Origin: Osmia lignaria lignaria
Taxonomy: Eukaryota > Arthropoda > Insecta > Hymenoptera > Megachilidae
Direction of reading: 5' to 3'
Length of the DNA: 64,000 nucleotides
NCBI RefSeq assembly: GCF_051020975.1
Contig: NW_027478160.1
Coordinates: 13,972,001 to 14,036,000, forward strand
Shown: one piece after another, positions 9,312 to 22,311 of the stretch
Position numbering within the stretch: position 1 is the stretch's first letter
Layout of the letters: each line of letters opens with the position of its first letter
Program-made: the position numbers and the translations under genes
Notes under the pieces: generated by a model
What the model was told of the DNA's origin: nothing
Database searches by the model: none
Seen by the model: the letters and a program-made list of their open reading frames with translations, nothing else

Positions 9312-10921
9312 TTGCTGATTTATCTCAAGGGAAGGGGCCTGACGGACATATTTCGAGATATTTCTTCTTCTCGTTGTTCTTCTTCTGCACAGCTAAGCTG
9401 GAAGTGGCATTTGCGGCCCGTACTAGTGCAGAGTTATCTCAAAGAAAGGGGCCACGGTGTTTCTGTATCTCTATTATGTTGGTGCGGCTTCGGAACTTTT
9501 AAATATCTCGATATATCTCGAAAACTACGCTTCTGATCAAAAAATATCATAGAACATAACTTGTAGGAGACATAATTCTCTACAAAAAAGGTCTCTTAAC
9601 ATTTTGCCATAGCTCGCTTCGTTTCCGAGATATTTGCAGATATATCTCAAGGGAAGGGGCCTGACGGACATATTTCGAGATACTTCTTCTTCTTGTTGTT
9701 CTTCTTCTGCACAGCTAAGCTGGAAGTGGCTTTTGCGGCTCGCACTAGTGCAGAGTTATCTCAAAGAAAGGGGCCACGGTGTTTCTGTATCTCTATTATG
9801 TTGGTGCGGCTTCGGAACTTTTAAATATCTCGATATATCTCGAAAACTACGCTTCTGATCAAAAAATATCATAGAACATAACTTGTAGGAGACATAATTC
9901 TCTACAAAAAAGGTCTCTTAACATTTTGCCATAGCTCGCTTCGTTTCCGAGATATTTGCAGATTTATCTCAAGGGAAGGGGACTGACGGACATATTTCGA
10001 GATATATCTTCTTCTTGTTGTTCTTCTTCTGCACAGCTAAGCTGGAAGTGGCATTTGCAGCTCGCAATAGTGCAGAGTTATCTCAAAGAAAGGGGCCACG
10101 GTGTTTCTGTATCTCTATTATGTTGGTGCGGCTTCGGAACTTTTAAATATCTTGATATATCTCGAGAAGTACGCATCTGATCAAAAAATATCATAGAACA
10201 TAGAAAGTAGGAAACTTAATTCTCTACAAAAAAGGTCTCTTAACATTTTGCCATAGCTCGCTTCGTTTCCGAGATATTTGCAGATTTATCTCAAGGGAAG
10301 GGGCCTGACGGACATATTTCGAGATATTTCTTCTTCTTGTTGTTCTTCTTCTGCACAGCTAAGCTGGAAGTGGCATTTGCGGCTCGCACTAGTGCAGAGT
10401 TATCTCAAAGAAAGGGGCCACGGTGTTTCAGGATCTCTGTTATGTTGGTGCGGCTTCGGAACTTTTAAATATCTCGATATATCTCGAAAACTACGCATCT
10501 GATCAAAAAATATCATAGAACATAAAAAGTAGGAAACTTAATTCTCTACAAAAAAGGTCTCTTAACATTATGCCATAGCTCGCTTCGTTTCCGAGATATT
10601 TGCTGATTTATCTCAAGGGAAGGGGCCTGACGGACATATTTCGAGATATTTCTTCTTCTTGTTGTTCTTCTTCTGCACAGCTAAACTGGAAGTGGCATTT
10701 CCAGCTCGCAATAGTGCAGAGTTATCTCAAAGAAAGGGGCCACGGTGTTTCAGGATCTCTGTTATGTTGGTGCGGCTTCGGAACTTTTAAATATCTCGAT
10801 ATATCTCGAAAACTACGCATCTGATCAAAAAATATCATAGAACATAAAAAGTAGGAAACTTAATTCTCTACAAAAAAGGTCTCTTAACATTATGCCATAG
10901 CTCGCTTCGTTTCCGAGATAT

Positions 10922-12209
10922 TTGCTGATTTATCTCAAGGGAAGGGGCCTGACGGACATATTTCGAGATATTTCTTCTTCTTGTTGTTCTTCTTCTGCAC
11001 AGCTAAACTGGAAGTGGCATTTCCAGCTCGCAATAGTGCAGAGTTATCTCAAAGAAAGGGGCCACGGTGTTTCTGTATCTCTATTATGTTGGTGCGGCTT
11101 CGGAACTTTTAAATATCTCGATATATCTCGAAAACTACGCTTCTGATCAAAAAATATCACAGAACATAACTTGTAGGAGGCATAATTCTCTACAAAAAAG
11201 GTCTCTTAACATTTTGCCATAGCTCGCTTCGTTTCCGAGATATTTGCAGATTTATCTCAAGGGAAGGGGCCTGACGGACATATTTCGAGATATATCTTCT
11301 TCTTGTTGTTCTTCTTCTGCACAGCTAAGCTGGAAGTGGCATTTGCAGCTCGCAATAGTGCAGAGTTATCTCAAAGAAAGGGGCCACGGTGTTTCTGTAT
11401 CTCTATTATGTTGGTGCGGCTTCGGAACTTTTAAATATCTTGATATATCTCGAGAAGTACGCATCTGATCAAAAAATATCATAGAACATAGAAAGTAGGA
11501 AACTTAATTCTCTACAAAAAAGGTCTCTTAACATTTTGCCATAGCTCGCTTCGTTTCCGAGATATTTGCAGATTTATCTCAAGGGAAGGGGCCTGACGGA
11601 CATATTTCGAGATATTTCTTCTTCTTGTTGTTCTTCTTCTGCACAGCTAAGCTGGAAGTGGCATTTGCGGCTCGCACTAGTGCAGAGTTATCTCAAAGAA
11701 AGGGGCCACGGTGTTTCAGGATCTCTGTTATGTTGGTGCGGCTTCGGAACTTTTAAATATCTCGATATATCTCGAAAACTACGCATCTGATCAAAAAATA
11801 TCATAGAACATAAAAAGTAGGAAACTTAATTCTCTACAAAAAAGGTCTCTTAACATTATGCCATAGCTCGCTTCGTTTCCGAGATATTTGCTGATTTATC
11901 TCAAGGGAAGGGGCCTGACGGACATATTTCGAGATATTTCTTCTTCTTGTTGTTCTTCTTCTGCACAGCTAAACTGGAAGTGGCATTTCCAGCTCGCAAT
12001 AGTGCAGAGTTATCTCAAAGAAAGGGGCCACGGTGTTTCTGTATCTCTATTATGCTGGTGCGGCTTCGGAACTTTTAAATATCTTGATATATCTCGAGAA
12101 CTACGCATCTGATCAAAAAATATCATAGAACATAAAAAGTACGAAACTTAATTCTCTACAACAAAGGTCTCTTAACATTTTGCCATAGCTCGCTTTGTTT
12201 CCGAGATAT
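10922..12209. repeat. Four-monomer cassette, copy at 10.9 kb
   Basis: Order: F type with CTCGAAAAC/ACTTGTAGG 3' end; TTTGCAGCTCGC type with GAGATATATCTTC and CTCGAGAAGTACGC; R type with GTTTCAGGATCTCTGTTATG; F type with CTTGAT 3' end and ATGCTGGTGCGG. It is followed by a GCTTTGTTTCCG monomer. Full copies also lie at 14,142, 20,904, 24,124 and 29,598. A copy with a fused first monomer is at 18,006, and truncated copies start at 9,956 and 34,428. Confidence 0.87.
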
Positions 12210-14141
12210 TTGCTGATTTATCTCAAGGGAAGGGGCCTGACGGACATATTTCGAGATACTTCTTCTTCTTGTTGTTCTTCTTCTGCACAGCTAAACTGGA
12301 AGTGGCATTTCCAGCTCGCAATAGAGCAGAGTTATCTGAAAGAAAGGGGCCACGGTGTTTCTGTATCTCTATTATGTTGGTGCGGCTTCGGAACTTTTAA
12401 ATATCTTGATATATCTCGAGAACTACGCATCTGATCAAAAAATATCATAGAACATAAAAAGTAGGCAACTTAATTCTCTACAAAAAAGGTCTCTTGACAT
12501 TTTGCCATAGCTCGCTTCGTTTCCGAGATATTTGCAGATTTATCTCAAGGGAAGGGGCCTGACGGACATATTTCGAGATATTTCTTCTTCTTGTTGTTCT
12601 TCTTCTGCACAGCTAAGCTGGAAGTGGCATTTGCGGCGCGCACTAGTGCAGAGTTATCTCAAAGAAAGGGGCCACGGTGTTTCAGGATCTCTATTATGTT
12701 GGTGCAGCTTCGGAACTTTTAAATATCTTGATATATCTCGAGAACAACGCATCTGATCAAAAAATATCATAGAACATAGAAAGTAGGAAACTTAATTCTC
12801 TACAAAAAAGGTCTCTTAACATTTTGCCATAGCTCGCTTCGTTTCCGAGATATTTGCAGATTTATCTCAAGGGAAGGGGCCTGACGGACATATTTCGAGA
12901 TATTTCTTCTTCTTGTTGTTCTTCTTCTGCACAGCTAAGCTGGAAGTGGCATTTGCGGCTCGCACTAGTGCAGAGTTATCTCAAAGAAAGGGGCCACGGT
13001 GTTTCTGGATCTCTATTATGTTGGTGCGGCTTCCGAACTTTTAAATATCTCGATATATCTCGAAAACTACGCTTCTGATCAAAAAATATCATAGAACATA
13101 AATTGTAGGAAACATAATTCTCTACAAAAAAGGTCTCTTAACATTTTGCCATAGCTCGTTTCGTTTCCGAGATATTTGCAGATATATCTCAAGGGAAGGG
13201 GCCTGACGGACATATTTCGAGATATTTCTTCTTCTTGTTGTTCTTCTTCTGCACAGCTAAACTGGAAGTGGCATTTCCAGCTCGCAATAGTGCAGAGTTA
13301 TCTCAAAGAAAGGGGCCACGGTGTTTCTGTATCTCTATTATGTTGGTGCGGCTTCGGAACTTTTAAATATCTTGATATATCTCGAGAACTACGCATCTGA
13401 TCAAAAAATATCATAGAACATAAAAAGTACGAAACTTAATTCTCTACAAAAAAGGTTTCTTAACATTATGCCATAGCTCGCTTCGTTTCCGAGATATTTG
13501 CTGATTTATCTCAAGGGAAGGGGCCTGACGGACATATTTCGAGATATTTCTTCTTCTTGTTGTTCTTCTTCTGCACAGCTAAACTGGAAGTGGCATTTCC
13601 AGCTCGCAATAGTGCAGAGTTATCTCAAAGAAAGGGGCCACGGTGTTTCTGTATCTCTATTATGTTGGTGCGGCTTCGGAACTTTTAAATATCTTGATAT
13701 ATCTCGAGAACTACGCATCTGATCAAAAAATATCATAGAACATAAAAAGTAGGAAACTTAATTCTCTACAAAAAAGCTCTCTTAACATTTTGCCATAGCT
13801 CGCTTCGTTTCCGAGATATTTGCAGATTTATCTCAAGGGAAGGGGCCTGACGGACATATTTCGAGATATTTCTTCTTCTTGTTGTTCTTCTTCTGCACAG
13901 CTAAGCTGGAAGTGGCATTTGCGGCTCGCACTAGTGCAGAGTTATCTCAAAGAAAGGGGCCACGGTGTTTCAGGATCTCTGTTATGTTGGTGCGGCTTCG
14001 GAACTTTTAAATATCTCGATATATCTCGAAAACTACGCATCTGATCAAAAAATATCATAGAACATAAAAAGTAGGAAACTTAATTCTCTACAAAAAAGGT
14101 CTGTTAACATTATGCCATAGCTCGCTTCGTTTCCGAGATAT

Positions 14142-15429
14142 TTGCTGATTTATCTCAAGGGAAGGGGCCTGACGGACATATTTCGAGATATTTCTTCTTC
14201 TTGTTGTTCTTCTTCTGCACAGCTAAACTGGAAGTGGCATTTCCAGCTCGCAATAGTGCAGAGTTATCTCAAAGAAAGGGGCCACGGTGTTTCTGTATCT
14301 CTATTATGTTGGTGCGGCTTCGGAACTTTTAAATATCTCGATATATCTCGAAAACTACGCTTCTGATCAAAAAATATCATAGGACATAACTTGTAGGAGA
14401 CATAATTCTCTACAAAAAAGGTCTCTTAACATTTTGCCATAGCTCGCTTCGTTTCCGAGATATTTGCAGATTTATCTCAAGGGAAGGGGCCTGACGGACA
14501 TATTTCGAGATATATCTTCTTCTTGTTGTTCTTCTTCTGCACAGCTAAGCTGGAAGTGGCATTTGCAGCTCGCAATAGTGCAGAGTTATCTCAAAGAAAG
14601 GGGCCACGGTGTTTCTGTATCTCTATTATGTTGGTGCGGCTTCGGAACTTTTAAATATCTTGATATATCTCGAGAAGTACGCATCTGATCAAAAAATATC
14701 ATAGAACATAGAAAGCAGGAAACTTAATTCTCTACAAAAAAGGTTTCTTAACATTTTGCCATAGCTCGCTTCGTTTCCGAGATATTTGCAGATTTATCTC
14801 AAGGGAAGGGGCCTGACGGACATATTTCGAGATATTTCTTCTTCTTGTTGTTCTTCTTCTGCACAGCTAAGCTGGAAGTGGCATTTGCGGCTCGCACTAG
14901 TGCAGAGTTATCTCAAAGAAAGGGGCCACGGTGTTTCAGGATCTCTGTTATGTTGGTGCGGCTTCGGAACTTTTAAATATCTCGATATATCTCGAAAACT
15001 ACGCATCTGATCAAAAAATATCATAGAACATAAAAAGTAGGAAACTTAATTCTCTACAAAAAAGGTCTCTTAACATTATGCCATAGCTCGCTTCGTTTCC
15101 GAGATATTTGCTGATTTATCTCAAGGGAAGGGGCCTGACGGACATATTTCGAGATATTTCTTCTTCTTGTTGTTCTTCTTCTGCACAGCTAAACTGGAAG
15201 TGGCATTTCCAGCTCGCAATAGTGCAGAGTTATCTCAAAGAAAGGGGCCACGGTGTTTCTGTATCTCTATTATGCTGGTGCGGCTTCGGAACTTTTAAAT
15301 ATCTTGATATATCTCGAGAACTACGCATCTGATCAAAAAATATCATAGAACATAAAAAGTACGAAACTTAATTCTCTACAACAAAGGTCTCTTAACATTT
15401 TGCCATAGCTCGCTTTGTTTCCGAGATAT
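14142..15429. repeat. Four-monomer cassette, copy at 14.1 kb
   Basis: Same four-monomer order as at 10,922, with the extra marker GAAAGCAGG shared with the copies at 24,124 and 29,598. Confidence 0.87.
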
Positions 15430-16073
15430 TTGCTGATTTATCTCAAGGGAAGGGGCCTGACGGACATATTTCGAGATATTTCTTCTTCTCGTTGTTCTTC
15501 TTCTGCACAGCTAAGCTGGAAGTGGCATTTGCGGCCCGCACTAGTGCAGAGTTATCTCAAAGAAAGGGGCCACGGTGTTTCTGTATCTCTATTATGTTGG
15601 TGCGGCTTCGGAACTTTTAAATATCTCGATATATCTCGAAAACTACGCATCTGATCAAAAAATATCATAGAACATAAAAAGTAGGAAACTTAATTCTCTA
15701 CAAAAAAGGTCTCTTAACATTATGCCATAGCTCGCTTCGTTTCCGAGATATTTGCTGATTTATCTCAAGGGAAGGGGCCTGACGGACATATTTCGAGATA
15801 TTTCTTCTTCTTGTTGTTCTTCTTCTGCACAGCTAAACTGGAAGTGGCATTTCCAGCTCGCAATAGTGCAGAGTTATCTCAAAGAAAGGGGCCACGGTGT
15901 TTCTGTATCTCTATTATGCTGGTGCGGCTTCGGAACTTTTAAATATCTTGATATATCTCGAGAACTACGCATCTGATCAAAAAATATCATAGAACATAAA
16001 AAGTACGAAACCTAATTCTCTACAACAAAGGTCTCTTAACATTTTGCCATAGCTCGCTTTGTTTCCGAGATAT

Positions 16074-18971
16074 TTGCTGATTTATCTCAAGGGAAGGGGC
16101 CTGACGGACATATTTCGAGATATTTCTTCTTCTCGTTGTTCTTTTTCTGCACAGCTAAGCTGGAAGTGGCATTTGCGGCCCGCACTAGTGCAGAGTTATC
16201 TCAAAGAAAGGGGCCACGGTGTTTCTGTATCTCTATTATGTTGGTGCGGCTTCGGAACTTTTAAATATCTCGATATATCTCGAAAACTACGCTTCTGATC
16301 AAAAAATATCATAGAACATAACTTGTAGGAGACATAATTCTCTACAAAAAAGGTCTCTTAACATTTTGCCATAGCTCGCTTCGTTTCCGAGATATTTGCA
16401 GATATATCTCAAGGGAAGGGGCCTGACGGACATATTTCGAGATATTTCTTCTTCTTGTTGTTCTTCTTCTGCACAGCTAAACTGGAAGTGGCATTTCCAG
16501 CTCGCAATAGAGCAGAGTTATCTGAAAGAAAGGGGCCACGGTGTTTCTGTATCTCTATTATGTTGGTGCGGCTTCGGAACTTTTAAATATCTTGATATAT
16601 CTCGAGAACTACGCATCTGATCAAAAAATATCATAGAACATAAAAAGTAGGAAACTTAATTCTCTACAAAAAAGGTCTCTTAACATTTTGCCATAGCTCG
16701 CTTCGTTTCCGAGATATTTGCAGATTTGTCTCAAGGGAAGGGGCCTGACGGACATATTTCGAGATATTTCTTCTTCTTGCTGTTCTTCTTCTGCACAGCT
16801 AAGCTGGAAGTGGCATTTGCGGCTCGCACTAGTGCAGAGTTATCTCAAAGAAAGGGGCCACGGTGTTTCTGGATCTCTATTATGTTGGTGCGGCTTCCGA
16901 ACTTTTAAATATCTCGATATATCTCGAAAACTACGCTTCTGATCAAAAAATATCATAGAACATGAATTGTAGGAAACATAATTCTCTACAAAAAAGGTCT
17001 CTTAACATTTTGCCATAGCTCGTTTCGTTTCCGAGATATTTGCAGATATATCTCAAGGGAAGGTGCCTGACGGACATATTTCGAGATATTTCTTCTTCTT
17101 GTTGTTCTTCTTCTGCACAGCTAAACTGGAAGTGGCATTTCCAGCTCGCAATAGTGCAGAGTTATCTCAAAGAAAGGGGCCACGGTGTTTCTGTATCTCT
17201 ATTATGTTGGTGCGGCTTCGGAACTTTTAAATATCTTGATATATCTCGAGAACTACGCATCTGATCAAAAAATATCATAGAACATAAAAAGTAGGAAACT
17301 TAATTCTCTACAAAAAAGGTCTCTTAACATTATGCCATAGCTCGCTTCGTTTCCGAGATATTTGCTGATTTATCTCAAGGGAAGGGGCCTGACGGACATA
17401 TTTCGAGATATTTCTTCTTCTTGTTGTTCTTCTTCTGCACAGCTAAACTGGAAGTGGCATTTCCAGCTCGCAATAGTGCAGAGTTATCTCAAAGAAAGGG
17501 GCCACGGTGTTTCTGTATCTCTATTATGTTGGTGCGGCTTCGGAACTTTTAAATATCTTGATATATCTCGAGAACTACGCATCTGATCAAAAAATATCAT
17601 AGAACATAAAAAGTAGGAAACTTAATTCTCTACAAAAAAGCTCTCTTAACATTTTGCCATAGCTCGCTTCGTTTCCGAGATATTTGCAGATTTATCTCAA
17701 GGGAAGGGGCCTGACGGACATATTTCGAGATATTTCTTCTTCTTGTTGTTCTTCTTCTGCACAGCTAAGCTGGAAGTGGCATTTGCGGCTCGCACTAGTG
17801 CAGAGTTATCTCAAAGAAAGGGGCCACGGTGTTTCAGGATCTCTGTTATGTTGGTGCGGCTTCGGAACTTTTAAATATCTCGATATATCTCGAAAACTAC
17901 GCATCTGATCAAAAAATATCATAGAACATAAAAAGTAGGAAACTTAATTCTCTACAAAAAAGGTCTCTTAACATTATGCCATAGCTCGCTTCGTTTCCGA
18001 GATATTTGCTGATTTATCTCAAGGGAAGGGGCCTGACGGACATATTTCGAGATATTTCTTCTTCTTGTTGTTCTTCTTCTGCACAGCTAAACTGGAAGTG
18101 GCATTTCCAGCTCGCAATAGTGCAGAGTTATCTCAAAGAAAGGGGCCACGGTGTTTCTGTATCTCTATTATGTTGGTGCGGCTTCGGAACTTTTAAATAT
18201 CTTGATATATCTCGAGAAGTACGCATCTGATCAAAAAATATCATAGAACATAGAAAGTAGGAAACTTAATTCTCTACAAAAAAGGTCTCTTAACATTTTG
18301 CCATAGCTCGCTTCGTTTCCGAGATATTTGCAGATTTATCTCAAGGGAAGGGGCCTGACGGACATATTTCGAGATATTTCTTCTTCTTGTTGTTCTTCTT
18401 CTGCACAGCTAAGCTGGAAGTGGCATTTGCGGCTCGCACTAGTGCAGAGTTATCTCAAAGAAAGGGGCCACGGTGTTTCAGGATCTCTGTTATGTTGGTG
18501 CGGCTTCGGAACTTTTAAATATCTCGATATATCTCGAAAACTACGCATCTGATCAAAAAATATCATAGAACATAAAAAGTAGGAAACTTAATTCTCTACA
18601 AAAAAGGTCTCTTAACATTATGCCATAGCTCGCTTCGTTTCCGAGATATTTGCTGATTTATCTCAAGGGAAGGGGCCTGACGGACATATTTCGAGATATT
18701 TCTTCTTCTTGTTGTTCTTCTTCTGCACAGCTAAACTGGAAGTGGCATTTCCAGCTCGCAATAGTGCAGAGTTATCTCAAAGAAAGGGGCCACGGTGTTT
18801 CTGTATCTCTATTATGCTGGTGCGGCTTCGGAACTTTTAAATATCTTGATATATCTCGAGAACTACGCATCTGATCAAAAAATATCATAGAACATAAAAA
18901 GTACGAAACCTAATTCTCTACAACAAAGGTCTCTTAACATTTTGCCATAGCTCGCTTTGTTTCCGAGATAT
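16074..18971. repeat. 9-mer higher-order unit
   Basis: Nine monomers beginning with the TCTCGTTGTTCTTTTTCTGC type. Private markers shared with the following unit are TACGAAACCTAAT, CTTCTTGCTGTTC, CATGAATTGTAGG, AAGGTGCCTG and AAAAAAGCTCTC. The seventh monomer (18,006) is a hybrid: its 5' part matches the monomer at 20,904 and its 3' part (CTCGAGAAGTACGC, CATAGAAAGTAGG) matches the monomer at 21,226. This unit therefore lacks exactly one monomer relative to the next. Confidence 0.88.
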
Positions 18972-21900
18972 TTGCTGATTTATCTCAAGGGAAGGGGCCT
19001 GACGGACATATTTCGAGATATTTCTTCTTCTCGTTGTTCTTTTTCTGCACAGCTAAGCTGGAAGTGGCATTTGCGGCCCGCACTAGTGCAGAGTTATCTC
19101 AAAGAAAGGGGCCACGGTGTTTCTGTATCTCTATTATGTTGGTGCGGCTTCGGAACTTTTAAATATCTCGATATATCTCGAAAACTACGCTTCTGATCAA
19201 AAAATATCATAGAACATAACTTGTAGGAGACATAATTCTCTACAAAAAAGGTCTCTTAACATTTTGCCATAGCTCGCTTCGTTTCCGAGATATTTGCAGA
19301 TATATCTCAAGGGAAGGGGCCTGACGGACATATTTCGAGATATTTCTTCTTCTTGTTGTTCTTCTTCTGCACAGCTAAACTGGAAGTGGCATTTCCAGCT
19401 CGCAATAGAGCAGAGTTATCTGAAAGAAAGGGGCCACGGTGTTTCTGTATCTCTATTATGTTGGTGCGGCTTCGGAACTTTTAAATATCTTGATATATCT
19501 CGAGAACTACGCATCTGATCAAAAAATATCATAGAACATAAAAAGTAGGAAACTTAATTCTCTACAAAAAAGGTCTCTTAACATTTTGCCATAGCTCGCT
19601 TCGTTTCCGAGATATTTGCAGATTTATCTCAAGGGAAGGGGCCTGACGGACATATTTCGAGATATTTCTTCTTCTTGCTGTTCTTCTTCTGCACAGCTAA
19701 GCTGGAAGTGGCATTTGCGGCTCGCACTAGTGCAGAGTTATCTCAAAGAAAGGGGCCACGGTGTTTCTGGATCTCTATTATGTTGGTGCGGCTTCCGAAC
19801 TTTTAAATATCTCGATATATCTCGAAAACTACGCTTCTGATCAAAAAATATCATAGAACATGAATTGTAGGAAACATAATTCTCTACAAAAAAGGTCTCT
19901 TAACATTTTGCCATAGCTCGTTTCGTTTCCGAGATATTTGCAGATATATCTCAAGGGAAGGTGCCTGACGGACATATTTCGAGATATTTCTTCTTCTTGT
20001 TGTTCTTCTTCTGCACAGCTAAACTGGAAGTGGCATTTCCAGCTCGCAATAGTGCAGAGTTATCTCAAAGAAAGGGGCCACGGTGTTTCTGTATCTCTAT
20101 TATGTTGGTGCGGCTTCGGAACTTTTAAATATCTTGATATATCTCGAGAACTACGCATCTGATCAAAAAATATCATAGAACATAAAAAGTAGGAAACTTA
20201 ATTCTCTACAAAAAAGGTCTCTTAACATTATGCCATAGCTCGCTTCGTTTCCGAGATATTTGCTGATTTATCTCAAGGGAAGGGGCCTGACGGACATATT
20301 TCGAGATATTTCTTCTTCTTGTTGTTCTTCTTCTGCACAGCTAAACTGGAAGTGGCATTTCCAGCTCGCAATAGTGCAGAGTTATCTCAAAGAAAGGGGC
20401 CACGGTGTTTCTGTATCTCTATTATGTTGGTGCGGCTTCGGAACTTTTAAATATCTTGATATATCTCGAGAACTACGCATCTGATCAAAAAATATCATAG
20501 AACATAAAAAGTAGGAAACTTAATTCTCTACAAAAAAGCTCTCTTAACATTTTGCCATAGCTCGCTTCGTTTCCGAGATATTTGCAGATTTATCTCAAGG
20601 GAAGGGGCCTGACGGACATATTTCGAGATATTTCTTCTTCTTGTTGTTCTTCTTCTGCACAGCTAAGCTGGAAGTGGCATTTGCGGCTCGCACTAGTGCA
20701 GAGTTATCTCAAAGAAAGGGGCCACGGTGTTTCAGGATCTCTGTTATGTTGGTGCGGCTTCGGAACTTTTAAATATCTCGATATATCTCGAAAACTACGC
20801 ATCTGATCAAAAAATATCATAGAACATAAAAAGTAGGAAACTTAATTCTCTACAAAAAAGGTCTCTTAACATTATGCCATAGCTCGCTTCGTTTCCGAGA
20901 TATTTGCTGATTTATCTCAAGGGAAGGGGCCTGACGGACATATTTCGAGATATTTCTTCTTCTTGTTGTTCTTCTTCTGCACAGCTAAACTGGAAGTGGC
21001 ATTTCCAGCTCGCAATAGTGCAGAGTTATCTCAAAGAAAGGGGCCACGGTGTTTCTGTATCTCTATTATGTTGGTGCGGCTTCGGAACTTTTAAATATCT
21101 CGATATATCTCGAAAACTACGCTTCTGATCAAAAAATATCACAGAACATAACTTGTAGGAGGCATAATTCTCTACAAAAAAGGTCTCTTAACATTTTGCC
21201 ATAGCTCGCTTCGTTTCCGAGATATTTGCAGATTTATCTCAAGGGAAGGGGCCTGACGGACATATTTCGAGATATATCTTCTTCTTGTTGTTCTTCTTCT
21301 GCACAGCTAAGCTGGAAGTGGCATTTGCAGCTCGCAATAGTGCAGAGTTATCTCAAAGAAAGGGGCCACGGTGTTTCTGTATCTCTATTATGTTGGTGCG
21401 GCTTCGGAACTTTTAAATATCTTGATATATCTCGAGAAGTACGCATCTGATCAAAAAATATCATAGAACATAGAAAGTAGGAAACTTAATTCTCTACAAA
21501 AAAGGTCTCTTAACATTTTGCCATAGCTCGCTTCGTTTCCGAGATATTTGCAGATTTATCTCAAGGGAAGGGGCCTGACGGACATATTTCGAGATATTTC
21601 TTCTTCTTGTTGTTCTTCTTCTGCACAGCTAAGCTGGAAGTGGCATTTGCGGCTCGCACTAGTGCAGAGTTATCTCAAAGAAAGGGGCCACGGTGTTTCA
21701 GGATCTCTGTTATGTTGGTGCGGCTTCGGAACTTTTAAATATCTCGATATATCTCGAAAACTACGCATCTGATCAAAAAATATCATAGAACATAAAAAGT
21801 AGGAAACTTAATTCTCTACAAAAAAGGTCTCTTAACATTATGCCATAGCTCGCTTCGTTTCCGAGATATTTGCTGATTTATCTCAAGGGAAGGGGCCTGA

Positions 21901-22191
21901 CGGACATATTTCGAGATATTTCTTCTTCTTGTTGTTCTTCTTCTGCACAGCTAAACTGGAAGTGGCATTTCCAGCTCGCAATAGTGCAGAGTTATCTCAA
22001 AGAAAGGGGCCACGGTGTTTCTGTATCTCTATTATGCTGGTGCGGCTTCGGAACTTTTAAATATCTTGATATATCTCGAGAACTACGCATCTGATCAAAA
22101 AATATCATAGAACATAAAAAGTACGAAACTTAATTCTCTACAACAAAGGTCTCTTAACATTTTGCCATAGCTCGCTTTGTTTCCGAGATAT
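18972..22191. repeat. 10-mer version of the same higher-order unit
   Basis: Same monomer order as 16,074-18,971, but with separate monomers at 20,904 and 21,226 where the first unit has one fused monomer. Length is 3,220 bp against 2,898 bp. The monomer at 19,616 reads TTTATCTC where its partner at 16,718 reads TTTGTCTC. Confidence 0.88.
20904..22191. repeat. Four-monomer cassette, copy at 20.9 kb
   Basis: Same order. It carries TATCACAGAAC and GTAGGAGGCAT, shared only with the copy at 10,922, which identifies these two as the closest pair. Confidence 0.87.
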
Positions 22192-22311
22192 TTGCTGATT
22201 TATCTCAAGGGAAGGGGCCTGACGGACATATTTCGAGATACTTCTTCTTCTTGTTGTTCTTCTTCTGCACAGCTAAACTGGAAGTGGCATTTCCAGCTCG
22301 CAATAGAGCAG

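Larger units (their letters stand above)
10717..15646. repeat. 4.9-kb segmental duplication within the array, left copy
   Basis: Matches 20,699-25,628 at an offset of 9,982 bp, exactly 31 monomers. Shared private markers in order include AAATATCACAG with GTAGGAGGCAT, GTAGGCAAC with CTCTTGACAT, GCGGCGCGCAC, GAGAACAACGC, AAGGTTTCTTAACATTATG, AAGGTCTGTTAAC and GAAAGCAGG. Differences noticed: 14,383 (G against A) and 14,745 (T against C). The left limit is where the monomer at 10,600 switches from F-type to shared sequence; the right limit is ACGCATCTG at 15,64x against ACGCTTCTG at 25,62x. Confidence 0.9.
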
